Shown: one piece after another, positions 34,310 to 43,300 of the stretch | Layout: every line of letters begins with the position of its first letter | Position numbering within the stretch: the stretch's first letter is position 1 | From: DASUPK01 sp963747425 | GTDB taxonomy: Bacteria; Actinomycetota; Thermoleophilia; Solirubrobacterales; 70-9 | DNA: 64,000 bases | Assembly (NCBI GenBank): GCA_963747425.1 | Contig: CAVVFJ010000008.1 | Location: forward strand, 558,001 to 622,000 | Direction of reading: 5' to 3' | Translations under genes and position numbers: made by a program | Notes under the pieces: model-generated | The model's database searches: none | What the model saw: the letters and a program-made list of their open reading frames with translations, nothing else | Told to the model about the DNA's origin: nothing

Positions 34310-35859
34310 GCGATTACGACGTGATCGTGATCGGCAGCGGCGCCGGTGGTGGCACCCTGGTCCATCAGCTCGCGCCTTCCGGAAAGCGGATCCTGCTGCT
34401 GGAGAGAGGAGACTTCCTTCCCCGCGAGCCGCAGAACTGGCTTGCGCAGGACGTCTTCGTCGACGGGCGCTACCAGTCGGAGGACACCTGGTACGACGAG
34501 GACGGCAAGGAGTTCGCGCCGCAGGTCCACTACTTCGTCGGCGGCGCGACGAAGATGTACGGTGCCGCGCTCTACCGCCTGCGAGCGGAGGACTACGGCG
34601 AGATCGAGCACGCCGATGGGGCCTCGCCCGCCTGGCCTATCTCGTACGAGGAGATGGAGCCCTTCTACACCAGGGCTGAGCAGCTCTACGAAGTGCGCGG
34701 GGCCCGAGGTGAGGACCCGACCGAGCCGCCGGCGAGCGCGCCCTATCCGCACCCGGCCGTCTCGCACGAGCCGCGAATCCAGCAGCTGGCGGACGATCTG
34801 GCCGCCGCCGGGTACGAGCCGTTCCACGCTCCCTGTGGCGTCCTGCTCGACGAGGACAACATGCCGTACAGCCGCTGCGTGCGCTGCCAGGACTGCGACG
34901 GGTTCCCCTGCCTCGTTCACGCCAAGTCGGACGCGGAGGTGATGGCCGTGCGGCCGGCCCTGGAGCACGAGAACGTCACGTTGCTCACCAATGCCACGGC
35001 GCTGTCGTTGAAGACGAACGCCGACGGCACCGCGGTGACCGAGGTCGTCGTAGAGCGCGACGGCGAAACCGAGACGCACAGCGCGGACGTCGTCGTGGTC
35101 TCCTGCGGGGCAGCCAACTCGGCCAGGCTGCTGCTCGCCTCGGCCACCGACAAGCACCCGAACGGGTTGGCAAACGGATCCGACCAGGTGGGCCGCAACT
35201 ACATGTTCCACAACAGCCAGGCCGTCCTCGCCCTCTCCAAGGAGCCCAACCCGACCGTCTTCCAGAAGACGCTCGGCCTGAACGACTTCTACCTGGCGGG
35301 CAAGGAGTTCGACCACCCGCTCGGCAACATCCAGATGGTCGGCAAGTCACAGGCTCCGATGTTCCGCGGGGAGAAGCCGGGAGAGACGAAGTTCGCCCCG
35401 GGTTGGTCGCTCGAAACAGTCGCCGCCCATGCGGTCGACTTCTGGCTCTCGACCGAGGATCTGCCGAAGCCCGAGAACCGCGTCACGCTGGCCGACGACG
35501 GGCGGGTGAAGATCGCGTACAGCTACTCGAACGAGGGGCCGAAACAGGAGCTCTACGAGAAGCTCAAGTCGATGCTGGGCGAGATCGGCATGCACGAGGG
35601 CCACCTGCTCCCGCATCACGCGTATCTGAAGAACGAGATCCCGGTCGCCGGAGTGGCCCACCAGGCCGGCACCTGCCGCTTCGGCGCCGACCCCGCCGAC
35701 TCGGTTCTCGACACGAACTGCAAGGCGCACGAGCTCGACAACGTCTACGTGGTCGACACCAGCTTCTTCCCGAGCATCGGCGCGGTGAACCCGGCGCTGA
35801 CGGCGATGGCGAACGCGATCCGCGTCGGCGATCACCTGCTGGAGCGTCTCGGCGCTTAG
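34306..35859 (+). CDS. GMC-family oxidoreductase with four-cysteine motif
   Basis: A 517-residue FAD enzyme: VIVIGSGAGGGTLVHQL, then LLERG (ribose-binding acid), GGATKMYGAALYRLR, a middle NSARLLL block, and the C-terminal GVAHQAGTCRFG and VNPALTAMANAI, where the GMC catalytic His and Asn lie. Unusually, Cys191, 194, 197 and 202 form C-x2-C-x2-C-x4-C (VRCQDCDGFPC), which could hold an Fe-S cluster or metal, as in some GMC sugar or alcohol dehydrogenases. It probably oxidises a sugar or alcohol and passes electrons on. GTG start overlaps the GH15 stop. Confidence 0.88.
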   Translation: MSDYDVIVIGSGAGGGTLVHQLAPSGKRILLLERGDFLPREPQNWLAQDVFVDGRYQSEDTWYDEDGKEFAPQVHYFVGGATKMYGAALYRLRAEDYGEIEHADGASPAWPISYEEMEPFYTRAEQLYEVRGARGEDPTEPPASAPYPHPAVSHEPRIQQLADDLAAAGYEPFHAPCGVLLDEDNMPYSRCVRCQDCDGFPCLVHAKSDAEVMAVRPALEHENVTLLTNATALSLKTNADGTAVTEVVVERDGETETHSADVVVVSCGAANSARLLLASATDKHPNGLANGSDQVGRNYMFHNSQAVLALSKEPNPTVFQKTLGLNDFYLAGKEFDHPLGNIQMVGKSQAPMFRGEKPGETKFAPGWSLETVAAHAVDFWLSTEDLPKPENRVTLADDGRVKIAYSYSNEGPKQELYEKLKSMLGEIGMHEGHLLPHHAYLKNEIPVAGVAHQAGTCRFGADPADSVLDTNCKAHELDNVYVVDTSFFPSIGAVNPALTAMANAIRVGDHLLERLGA

Positions 35860-35884
35860 GCGGGACGGGCTCGACGGGCAGACC

Positions 35885-37255
35885 GTGGCGAAGGAATCCC
35901 ATCGAGTGGTGGTTGTGGGTGGGGGCTTCGGCGGCCTCTTCGCCGCCCGCGCTTTGCGCCGAGCGCCGGTTCAGATAACGCTGGTGGACCGCCTCAACCA
36001 TCACCTCTTCCAGCCCCTGCTCTACCAGGTGGCGACCGGGATCCTCTCCGAAGGAGAGATCGCTCCACCGTTGCGCGGGGTGCTTCATCGCCACAAGAAC
36101 GTCGAGGTCGAGCTGGCCGAGGTGAGCGGTTTCGACCTGGAGGCTCGGAAGGTGACGGCGATGGGGCCCGACGGCCGGCCGCTCGAGCTCTCCTACGACA
36201 GCCTGATCGTCGCCGGCGGTGCCGGGCAGTCGTACTTCGGCCATGACGAGTTCTCGCGCTGGGCTCCCGGCATGAAGACGATCAATGACGCTCTCGAGCT
36301 CAGGGGCAGGATCCTCGGGGCGTTCGAGATGGCCGAGCTGGAGCAGGATCCCTCAAAGCAGCAGGAATGGCTCACCTTCGTGGTGGTCGGCGGCGGTCCG
36401 ACCGGAGTGGAGATCGCGGGCCAGATCGCCGAGCTGTCGAGGCGCGTGCTCACGGACGACTTCCGGAGGGTCGATCCGCGCAACGCCAGGATCATCATCT
36501 GCGATGGCGGGAAGCAGGTGCTCGCGACGTTCGGCGACCGGCTCTCCGGCAAGGCGGCCACGGGGCTCGGGCACCTCGGCGTCGAGCTCCAGATGTCGAG
36601 CATCGTCACCGACATCGACCAGAACGGAGTGGTCGTCAAGCAGGGGGAAGAGGAGCGGCGGATCGGCTGCCACACCAAGGTCTGGGCTGCGGGTGTCGAA
36701 GCGTCCCCGCTCGCCCGGATGCTCGGGCAGGCGACCGGTGCGGATGTCGACCGCGCCGGGCGGGTCGCAGTGCTCCCCGATTGCACGCTGCCGGGGCATC
36801 CGGAGGTGTTCGCGATCGGCGACATGATGTCCCTCGACGGGTTACCGGGGGTCGCGGAGGTGGCGATGCAGCAGGGCATCCATGCCTCGACCACGATCAA
36901 GCGGCGGCTCCAGGGCAAGGAGGGGAAGCCGTTCCGCTACCGCGACCTGGGCAGCATGGCGACCATCTCCCGCTTCCGGGCGGTGGTGAGCTTCAAGGGC
37001 ATCCGGCTGTCGGGCCTCATCGGCTGGCTCACCTGGCTCTTCGTCCACCTGGCATTCCTCACCGGGTTCAAGAACCGTCTGGCCACACTGCCGAGATGGG
37101 CGATCACGTTCATCGGCAACAGCCGCCCGCAGCGCACGATCACCATGCAGCAGGTCATCGGACGCGTCGCCATCGAGCAGGCCGGCGGCCGGCCGTTCCT
37201 GATGTCGCTGGTCGAACATGACTCGAAGTCGAGAGAGAGCGAGACGCCCGAGTGA
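35885..37255 (+). CDS. ndh: type II NADH dehydrogenase (NDH-2)
   Basis: A 456-residue non-proton-pumping NADH:quinone oxidoreductase. The FAD loop is VVVVGGGFGGLFAARAL. It then has HHLFQPLLYQVATG, the NADH-binding VVVGGGPTGVEIAGQIAEL and WAAGVEASPLARML, plus the FAD-contact DMMSLDGLPGVAEVAMQQG. A C-terminal amphipathic/hydrophobic segment (FKGIRLSGLIGWLTWLFVHL) anchors it to the membrane. It feeds NADH electrons into quinone. GTG start is 26 bases after the GMC gene; the stop overlaps the epimerase start. Confidence 0.94.
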   Translation: MAKESHRVVVVGGGFGGLFAARALRRAPVQITLVDRLNHHLFQPLLYQVATGILSEGEIAPPLRGVLHRHKNVEVELAEVSGFDLEARKVTAMGPDGRPLELSYDSLIVAGGAGQSYFGHDEFSRWAPGMKTINDALELRGRILGAFEMAELEQDPSKQQEWLTFVVVGGGPTGVEIAGQIAELSRRVLTDDFRRVDPRNARIIICDGGKQVLATFGDRLSGKAATGLGHLGVELQMSSIVTDIDQNGVVVKQGEEERRIGCHTKVWAAGVEASPLARMLGQATGADVDRAGRVAVLPDCTLPGHPEVFAIGDMMSLDGLPGVAEVAMQQGIHASTTIKRRLQGKEGKPFRYRDLGSMATISRFRAVVSFKGIRLSGLIGWLTWLFVHLAFLTGFKNRLATLPRWAITFIGNSRPQRTITMQQVIGRVAIEQAGGRPFLMSLVEHDSKSRESETPE

Positions 37256-38187
37256 TCGCCACCCGTCCCGTCGACGGATTCGATGCGCTGACCCTCTCCT
37301 CCGCGGACGGCGAGCTCGAGGCCGCCTTCGTCCCCGATGCCGGAATGGTCGGTTGCTCCCTGCTCCATCGCGGGGAGGAGCTCCTGGGTCAGCGCGGCGG
37401 CCTGGGCCGATACGTCGCCGACCGCTCGACCATGGGAATCCCATTGCTCCACCCCTGGGCGAACCGGGTCGCCGAGAGGCACTTCCGGGTGGCCGGGCGG
37501 GAGATCGACCTCTGGGCGCACCCCGCCCTGTACACCCTGGGCCCCAAGGGCCTGCCGATCCACGGCCTCCTCGCGGCCGCTGCCGGGTGGAGCGTCGACC
37601 GGCACGAGGACACGGCGGAGGGTCCGCGTCTCGCGGGCACCTTCGACTTCGCCGCCCGCGAGGACCTGATGACCGTGTTCCCGTTTCCGCACCGGCTCCA
37701 GGTCGAGGCCGGGATCTCGGATCAGACGCTGACCATCGCGACGACGGTGCGCGCCTCCGGTGACGTGCCGGTGCCCATCGCCTTCGGGTACCACCCCTAC
37801 CTCCGGCTGCCGGGGGTGGATCGAGGTGCCTGGCTCGTCGAGATACCGGTGAGCGAGAGGGTCATGCTCGACTCCGAGGAGCTCCCCACCGGCGAGCTGG
37901 AGGAGGCGGATGTGGCTCCCGGTCCGCTCGGGTCGAGGACCTTCGACGACGAGTTCGCGGCCCCGGCCGAGCCGTTCGCCCTCGAGGGAGGAGGGCGCCG
38001 AATCGAGGTGTCGCTTGACCGGGGCTACCCCTATGCCCAGGTCTATGCGCCGGACGACGATGACGTGATCGCCTTCGAGCCGATGACCGCACCAACCAAC
38101 ACGCTGGTCAGCAGTCAGGACTTGAAGCTGCTGCAACCCGGTGAGAGCTACGAGGCCTCGTTCTCGATCAAGGTGACGGCCGCGTGA
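37252..38187 (+). CDS. aldose 1-epimerase family protein
   Basis: A 311-residue galactose-mutarotase-like beta-sandwich. It shows PLLHPWANRVAERHFRVAGR (sugar-binding Asn/Arg), GLPIHGLL (catalytic His), AFGYHPYLRLPG (second His) and VIAFEPMTAPTN (catalytic Glu). It interconverts alpha and beta anomers of aldoses. Next to an inverting GH15, it could supply the anomer that the downstream dehydrogenases use. GTG start overlaps the ndh stop; its own stop overlaps the cyclase gene's start. Confidence 0.9.
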   Translation: MIATRPVDGFDALTLSSADGELEAAFVPDAGMVGCSLLHRGEELLGQRGGLGRYVADRSTMGIPLLHPWANRVAERHFRVAGREIDLWAHPALYTLGPKGLPIHGLLAAAAGWSVDRHEDTAEGPRLAGTFDFAAREDLMTVFPFPHRLQVEAGISDQTLTIATTVRASGDVPVPIAFGYHPYLRLPGVDRGAWLVEIPVSERVMLDSEELPTGELEEADVAPGPLGSRTFDDEFAAPAEPFALEGGGRRIEVSLDRGYPYAQVYAPDDDDVIAFEPMTAPTNTLVSSQDLKLLQPGESYEASFSIKVTAA

Positions 38188-39119
38188 CGGCGCCGGCCGA
38201 CATCCAGGTCTCGGCGGACGAGTTCCGTCAGCTCTTCGATCGGGTCTCGAATTGGGGCCGGTGGGGGGCCGACGACGAGCGGGGCGCCCTCAACTACCTG
38301 ACGCCGGAGCTGGTCACCGCCGCCGTTGGCCTCGTGCGCGACGGGCGGACGATCAGCCTCAGTCGCTCCCTCAACACCGAACACGAGCCAGACAACCCAG
38401 AGCCGGCTGATCACCACATGACCATGCTCGGCGGCCGGGAGCACCCGGAGGGCCTCGCCTTCGCCAAGGACTACATCGGTGTCGACTACCACAACGACTC
38501 GCACACCCACCTCGACGCCCTCTGCCATGTCTCCTACGACGACTCGCTCTACAACGGGCGATCGGCGGACTCGGTCTCGGCCACCGGCGCCGCGCTCGAA
38601 ACGGTCGAGGCGTTGAAGGACGGGTTGGTCGGCCGCGGCGTCCTGCTCGACATCCCCCGGGCTCGCGGGGTCAGCTGGCTGGAGCCGGGTGACAGCGTGC
38701 TGCCCGGCGACCTCTCCGAATCTGAGGACCGCCAAGGGGTGAGGGTGGAGGAGGGCGACATCCTGTTGATCCGGACAGGGCACGCGAGCCGCCTCGACGA
38801 ACTCGGGCCCTGGGACACCGCCAGCACCAAGGCCGGCCTGCACCCGAGCTGCGCGGAGTTCATGGCGGAGCGGAGGGTCGCGGCTCTTGGCTGCGACGGA
38901 AACAGCGACACGGCTCCGAGCTTCACCGAGGGCGTCGGCTTTCCGATCCACGTGCTGGCGCTGACGGCGTTGGGCGTCCACCTGCTCGATTACCTGCACC
39001 TCGACGAGCTGGGCAGTGCGTGTGAGGAGGCGGGGCGCTGGGAATTCCTGTTCGTCGGAGCTCCGCTCCGCATCGCGGGAGGTACCGGATCGCCGCTGAA
39101 CCCGATCGCAATCCTTTGA
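38184..39119 (+). CDS. cyclase family protein (kynurenine formamidase-like metal hydrolase)
   Basis: A 311-residue member of the PF04199-type cyclase family. The metal motif HNDSHTHLDALCH supplies the HxHxxxH-like ligands, and the C-terminal half has VEEGDILLIRTGHASR. Members hydrolyse amides or lactones (kynurenine formamidase, isatin hydrolase). In an operon of sugar oxidation genes, a lactone-hydrolysing role is possible but not shown. GTG start overlaps the epimerase stop. Confidence 0.85.
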   Translation: MTAPADIQVSADEFRQLFDRVSNWGRWGADDERGALNYLTPELVTAAVGLVRDGRTISLSRSLNTEHEPDNPEPADHHMTMLGGREHPEGLAFAKDYIGVDYHNDSHTHLDALCHVSYDDSLYNGRSADSVSATGAALETVEALKDGLVGRGVLLDIPRARGVSWLEPGDSVLPGDLSESEDRQGVRVEEGDILLIRTGHASRLDELGPWDTASTKAGLHPSCAEFMAERRVAALGCDGNSDTAPSFTEGVGFPIHVLALTALGVHLLDYLHLDELGSACEEAGRWEFLFVGAPLRIAGGTGSPLNPIAIL

Positions 39120-39156
39120 CGGCCAGTCGCAGGAATAGGCTCTGGGGCGAGTTCTG

Positions 39157-40551
39157 ATGCCGAGCCTGGTGCCTCTACTAGCGGACTCCTCCTCCAACCT
39201 GCTGGCAGCGCGCAGCCAGATGGGGTTCACCCTCGGCTTCCACATCGTGCTGGCCTGCTTCGGCGTCGCCTTCCCCGCGATGATGCTGATCGCCGAGTGG
39301 CGGGGACGGAAGAGGAACGACGAGGCGGCGCTCCGGCTGGCGCGCAACTGGTCGAAGGCAGTGGCCGTGATGTTCGCGGTGGGCGCGGTCACCGGCACTG
39401 TCCTCTCCTTCGAGTTCGGGCTGCTCTGGCCGCGGTTCATGGACCGCTTCGGCGACGCTTTCGGCATCGCCTTCGCGATCGAGGGGATCTTCTTCTTCCT
39501 CGAGGCGATCTTCATCGCGATCTACATCTACGGCTGGGACCGCCTCTCGCCGCGCGCCCACATGTGGGCGGCGGTGCCGATCGTGATCTCGGGGGTGGGC
39601 GGCGCCTTCTCTGTGATCGCGGCCAATTCGTGGATGAACCAGCCTCAGGGATTCACCCTCGACAGCGCCGGGAAGGTCACGGACGTCCAGCCGTTGCAGG
39701 TTCTGACCAACTCGGCCGCCGGCTACGAGTTCGCGCACATGCTGCTCGCGGCCTACATGGTCACCGGCTTCCTGATCGCCTCCGTCTACGCCGTTGGCAT
39801 GCTGCGAGGCAAGCGGGACCGCTACCACCGGCTCGGCTTGATAATTCCCCTGACGGTCGCCGCGATCGCGACACCTTTCCAGTTCCTGGTCGGCGACACC
39901 GCCGCCCGCGCCATCGCCAATGACCAGCCGGCCAAGTTCGCCGCGATGGAGTGCATCTACAAGGGCGGCCCGGACCAGACCGAGTACCTCGGCGGTCGCT
40001 GCGTGGACGGCAAGGTCAAGGGTGGGATCGGGATCCCGGGGCTCGATTCGTACCTGGTCGGGTTCAGCAAGAACACCGACGTCACCGGCCTCAACCAGAT
40101 CCCGGCCAATGAGCAGCCCCCGGCCAAGACGATGCTCCACCTCTCCTTCGACACCATGGTCGGGATCGCGAGCCTGTTGATCCTGCTCGCCGCCTGGTAC
40201 GCGGTCGTCTGGTTCCGGAAGAAGGACCTGCCTCAGACGAAGTGGTTCCTCCGGGCGGTCGCGATCTCTGGAGTCGCCACGGTGGTGGCGATGGAGTGCG
40301 GCTGGATCGTCACGGAGGTGGGACGCCAGCCCTGGATCGTGAACGGCTACATGCGCACCTCCGAGGCGGTGACCCCCGCGCAGGGGATCTGGTGGGTCTT
40401 CGGCATCACGATGGCGATTTATGCCGCCCTCGGGGTGATCGCCGTCGTCGTCTTGCGCGCGCTCTCGCGCCGCTGGCAAGCCGGCCAGGGGGAGGGTGAG
40501 CTTCCCTACGGCCCGCCGCCTGAGACCCCGCCGACCGAGGCCTCGGCATGA
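39157..40551 (+). CDS. cydA: cytochrome bd ubiquinol oxidase subunit I
   Basis: A 464-residue membrane protein with about nine helices. Haem ligands appear as His in LGFHIVLACFGV and His in YEFAHMLLAAYM. The conserved Glu lies in FAIEGIFFFLEA, and the signature is EVGRQPWI. The quinol-binding loop is of the short type, as in most non-enterobacterial CydA. It oxidises quinol and reduces oxygen to water. ATG start 39157 follows a 37-base gap. The stop overlaps the cydB ATG. Confidence 0.95.
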   Translation: MPSLVPLLADSSSNLLAARSQMGFTLGFHIVLACFGVAFPAMMLIAEWRGRKRNDEAALRLARNWSKAVAVMFAVGAVTGTVLSFEFGLLWPRFMDRFGDAFGIAFAIEGIFFFLEAIFIAIYIYGWDRLSPRAHMWAAVPIVISGVGGAFSVIAANSWMNQPQGFTLDSAGKVTDVQPLQVLTNSAAGYEFAHMLLAAYMVTGFLIASVYAVGMLRGKRDRYHRLGLIIPLTVAAIATPFQFLVGDTAARAIANDQPAKFAAMECIYKGGPDQTEYLGGRCVDGKVKGGIGIPGLDSYLVGFSKNTDVTGLNQIPANEQPPAKTMLHLSFDTMVGIASLLILLAAWYAVVWFRKKDLPQTKWFLRAVAISGVATVVAMECGWIVTEVGRQPWIVNGYMRTSEAVTPAQGIWWVFGITMAIYAALGVIAVVVLRALSRRWQAGQGEGELPYGPPPETPPTEASA

Positions 40552-41543
40552 GCACCGCAGACCTCTGCGCGGTGATCCTGTGGGCGGGCGTCACCCTGTA
40601 CGCGATCTTCGGCGGCGCCGATTTCGGCGCCGGAGTGTGGGATCTCCTCGCCAGGAGCGGCGAGCGTGCCGATCGCGTCCGCAGTCAGATCGATCGCTCC
40701 ATCGGCCCGGTCTGGGAGGCCAACCACGTCTGGCTGATCTTCGTCCTCGTCGTCCTCTGGACGGCCTTCCCCACCGCCTTCTCGGCGATCATGACCACCG
40801 TCTACATCCCGCTGGCGCTCGCCGCCCTCGGGATCGTCCTGCGGGGGTCGGGGTTCGCGTTCCGGCACGCCCTGCCTGGACCCGTGCAGAGGCCGGCCAC
40901 CCGGGTCTTCGGGTTCGCCTCCCTGCTCACGCCGTTCTTCATGGGGACGGTCGTCGGCGCGATCGCCTCCGGCGAGGTGCCCGCGTCGGGCGACGGCGAT
41001 CCGACCGGGAGCTGGACCGGGTTCCTGCCGCTGGTGACGGGGGCGCTGTTCGTCGTCGTGGCCGCCTACACGGCCGCGATCTTCCTCGTCCGCGACTCCG
41101 GGGCGGCAGGCGAGCAGGACCTCCGCGACTACTTCGCGCGGCGGGCTCTGGTGGCGGCCGTGGTCGCCGGGATTGCGGCCGTCGTCGGCGTCATCGCCCT
41201 CCGTCAGGACGCCCGATTCATCTACGACGGACTCACTTCATGGCCCGGCATCGCGCTCGTGGTGCTGTCCGGGGTGTGCGGCCTTGCGGCGCTCGGCCTG
41301 CTGGTGACCGGACGCAACCGCGGTCTCCGGGTGGCGGCCGTCGGGGCCGGCGTCACCATGATCTGGGGCTACTTCGCGGCGGCGTTCCCATACATGCTGC
41401 CGACCTCCCTGAAGATCTCCGACGCGGCCGGAGCCTCCGCGACGCTGACCGAGGTGATCGTGGTCTTCGGGGTCGCGGCCGTCACGGTCGTGCCATCTCT
41501 GATCCTGCTCTACGCGCTGTCCCAGCGCAGCGCCCTCGAGTAG
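40548..41543 (+). CDS. cydB: cytochrome bd ubiquinol oxidase subunit II
   Basis: A 331-residue membrane protein with about eight helices. It opens with the family block FGGADFGAGVWDLLAR, followed by GPVWEANHVWLIFVLVVLWTAFP. It pairs with CydA. No cydX-like or cydDC genes follow. Last gene of the co-directional run starting near 30858. It ends ten bases from the opposing DUF47 stop. Confidence 0.95.
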   Translation: MSTADLCAVILWAGVTLYAIFGGADFGAGVWDLLARSGERADRVRSQIDRSIGPVWEANHVWLIFVLVVLWTAFPTAFSAIMTTVYIPLALAALGIVLRGSGFAFRHALPGPVQRPATRVFGFASLLTPFFMGTVVGAIASGEVPASGDGDPTGSWTGFLPLVTGALFVVVAAYTAAIFLVRDSGAAGEQDLRDYFARRALVAAVVAGIAAVVGVIALRQDARFIYDGLTSWPGIALVVLSGVCGLAALGLLVTGRNRGLRVAAVGAGVTMIWGYFAAAFPYMLPTSLKISDAAGASATLTEVIVVFGVAAVTVVPSLILLYALSQRSALE

Positions 41544-41553
41544 CGCCTTCGGC

Positions 41554-42177
41554 TCAACTCTCCTTGACGACGGCGTAGACGATGCGCTCGGCGACGTCGA
41601 TCACGACCTCGCTGATCCGGTCGCAGCGGCGGTAGAGCTCTCGGAGGCCGATGCGCTGGCGCATCTCCTCAACCTCCAGCAGCTTGGCCGTGTCGCGGTA
41701 GTAGACGTGCTGAAGCGTCCGCGCGGTCTTGATCGCCGAGTCGGCGGCCGCCGTGGCCCGGTCGTCGTCCCTGCCGAGGAGACCGATTGCGTCGTCGATC
41801 TGCCGGGTCGCCTGCCCCATGAAGGTCACCATCTCGGCGATTCCGGAGTCGGGGGCGACGCTCATCGCCTCGGCCTCCTCGACCAGGTCGCGCGCCCGGT
41901 CGAGAATCCAGTCGATGCCGCGGGACAGGGTGAAGACGTCCTCCGGCTCGAGCTGCAGGATGAAGGCTTCGCGCACTGCGTTCAGCACCTCGCGCTTGGC
42001 AGTGTCGCCCCGGGGCTCGGCATCCCGAACGGCCTGGGCGGCCGCAGCATCTCCGCCGGCCCAGGCGGCCAGGGCGTCCAGCCCCTCGAGGGTCACCGCC
42101 GTCTGCGCACGAAGGAGCCCGATGACGTCGGGCGTTTCCGGCAGGAACCAGCGCCGGTCTCGTCCAGCGCTGCTCAT
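41554..42177 (-). CDS. DUF47 (PhoU-like) phosphate transport regulator
   Basis: A 207-residue all-helical protein related to PhoU. It has Glu/Asp-rich helix pairs such as DVFTLSRGIDWILDRARDLVEEAE and YRRCDRISEVVIDVAERIVY. DUF47 proteins sit beside PiT transporters and are thought to regulate them. Start ATG 42177 overlaps the stop of the pit gene (ATGA), so the two are coupled. Confidence 0.92.
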   Translation of the reverse strand: MSSAGRDRRWFLPETPDVIGLLRAQTAVTLEGLDALAAWAGGDAAAAQAVRDAEPRGDTAKREVLNAVREAFILQLEPEDVFTLSRGIDWILDRARDLVEEAEAMSVAPDSGIAEMVTFMGQATRQIDDAIGLLGRDDDRATAAADSAIKTARTLQHVYYRDTAKLLEVEEMRQRIGLRELYRRCDRISEVVIDVAERIVYAVVKES

Positions 42178-43184
42178 GTGAGCAGTCGCCAGACGCCGAG
42201 CACGGCGGCCGCCAGCGCTGCCGTGGCCGGAAGGGTGATGAGCCAGGCGAGTCCGATGTGACGAACTATCTCCCAGTTGACGTGGCGCAGGCGGCGGCGG
42301 CCGGCGCCGATGCCGACCACCGAGGAGGCGACCACCTGGCTCGTCGAAACCGGGGCGCCAAGGAATGAGGCACCAAGGATGACCACCGCCGACGAGGACT
42401 GGCTCGAGAGCCCCTCGAGGGGATGGATGCGGTAGATGCGACGACCCACGGTCCGAATGATCCGCCAACCGCCCAGTGCCGTGCCGGCCGTCAGCGCCGC
42501 GGAGCACGCCACGATCACCCAGGTGGGTGCGGAGAGCGAGTCGATGCTGCCGTCGGCGAGCAACAGCGCGGCCACGACGCCCACCGACTTCTGTGCGTCG
42601 TTGGCACCGTGGCTGAAGGAGAGCGCCGCCGAGGTGACCCACTGCCCGCCCTGCACCTGGCCGCGCCAGCGCCGCGTCGCCCGCCTTGCCGCCCGGCGAA
42701 GCGCCCGAATCACGACCAGGGCAGCCAGCCCTCCAAGGATCGGTGAGACCGCGAGCGCGATCAGCGTCCCGAAGACGCCGACCGGGTGGATGCCGTCCAG
42801 CCCGCCCCAGTTGACGGCCTGCGTGCCTCCCTCGACCACGGCCGCCCCGACCAGCCCACCGACCAACGCGTGGCCGGAGCTGGACGGCAATCCCAGGCGC
42901 CAGGTGGTCAGGTTCCACGCGGTGGCGGCCGCCAGCCCCGAGCCGATGACCTCGACGGCGGCCGAGGGCGACACGGTGACGATGCCGCCGATCGTGTCGG
43001 CGACCGCCGCACCGACCAGCAGCGGGCCCAGCAGGTTGAAGACCGTGGCCAGGAGGATCGCCTGCAGCGGCGTCGCCGCGCGGGTGGCCACCAACGTCGC
43101 GATCGCGTTCGAGGCGTCGTGCAACCCGTTCGTGACCGCGAAACCGAGTGCGAGGAGGACCGCGATCGCGAGTCCGGTATCCAT
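42174..43184 (-). CDS. pit: PiT family inorganic phosphate transporter
   Basis: A 336-residue transporter with about ten membrane helices. Both PiT signature repeats are present: NGLHDASNAIATLVATRAATP near the N-terminus and SHGANDAQKSVGVVAALL in the second half, each with the conserved GxNDxxx Asp and Asn. It imports phosphate (or a metal-phosphate complex) driven by the proton gradient. Start ATG 43184. Coupled to the DUF47 gene downstream. Confidence 0.94.
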   Translation of the reverse strand: MDTGLAIAVLLALGFAVTNGLHDASNAIATLVATRAATPLQAILLATVFNLLGPLLVGAAVADTIGGIVTVSPSAAVEVIGSGLAAATAWNLTTWRLGLPSSSGHALVGGLVGAAVVEGGTQAVNWGGLDGIHPVGVFGTLIALAVSPILGGLAALVVIRALRRAARRATRRWRGQVQGGQWVTSAALSFSHGANDAQKSVGVVAALLLADGSIDSLSAPTWVIVACSAALTAGTALGGWRIIRTVGRRIYRIHPLEGLSSQSSSAVVILGASFLGAPVSTSQVVASSVVGIGAGRRRLRHVNWEIVRHIGLAWLITLPATAALAAAVLGVWRLLT

Positions 43185-43197
43185 CCGGCGATGCTAT

Positions 43198-43219
43198 GCC
43201 GATGGCGTCGTCCATCGGC
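43198..43219. promoter_or_regulatory. inverted repeat upstream of pit
   Basis: A perfect 8-bp inverted repeat GCCGATGG-CGTCGT-CCATCGGC lies 14 bases upstream of the pit start codon, in the gap shared with the divergent PLP decarboxylase gene. It could be an operator or a 5' hairpin of the pit mRNA. It does not resemble a Pho box. Confidence 0.35.
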
Positions 43220-43300
43220 AGACACACCAGGATTCGGGGAAGCTGGAGTCCTGCGACACGTTCTCGGCCGAGATCCAGCCATCAAGGAGCGACGAACCTC

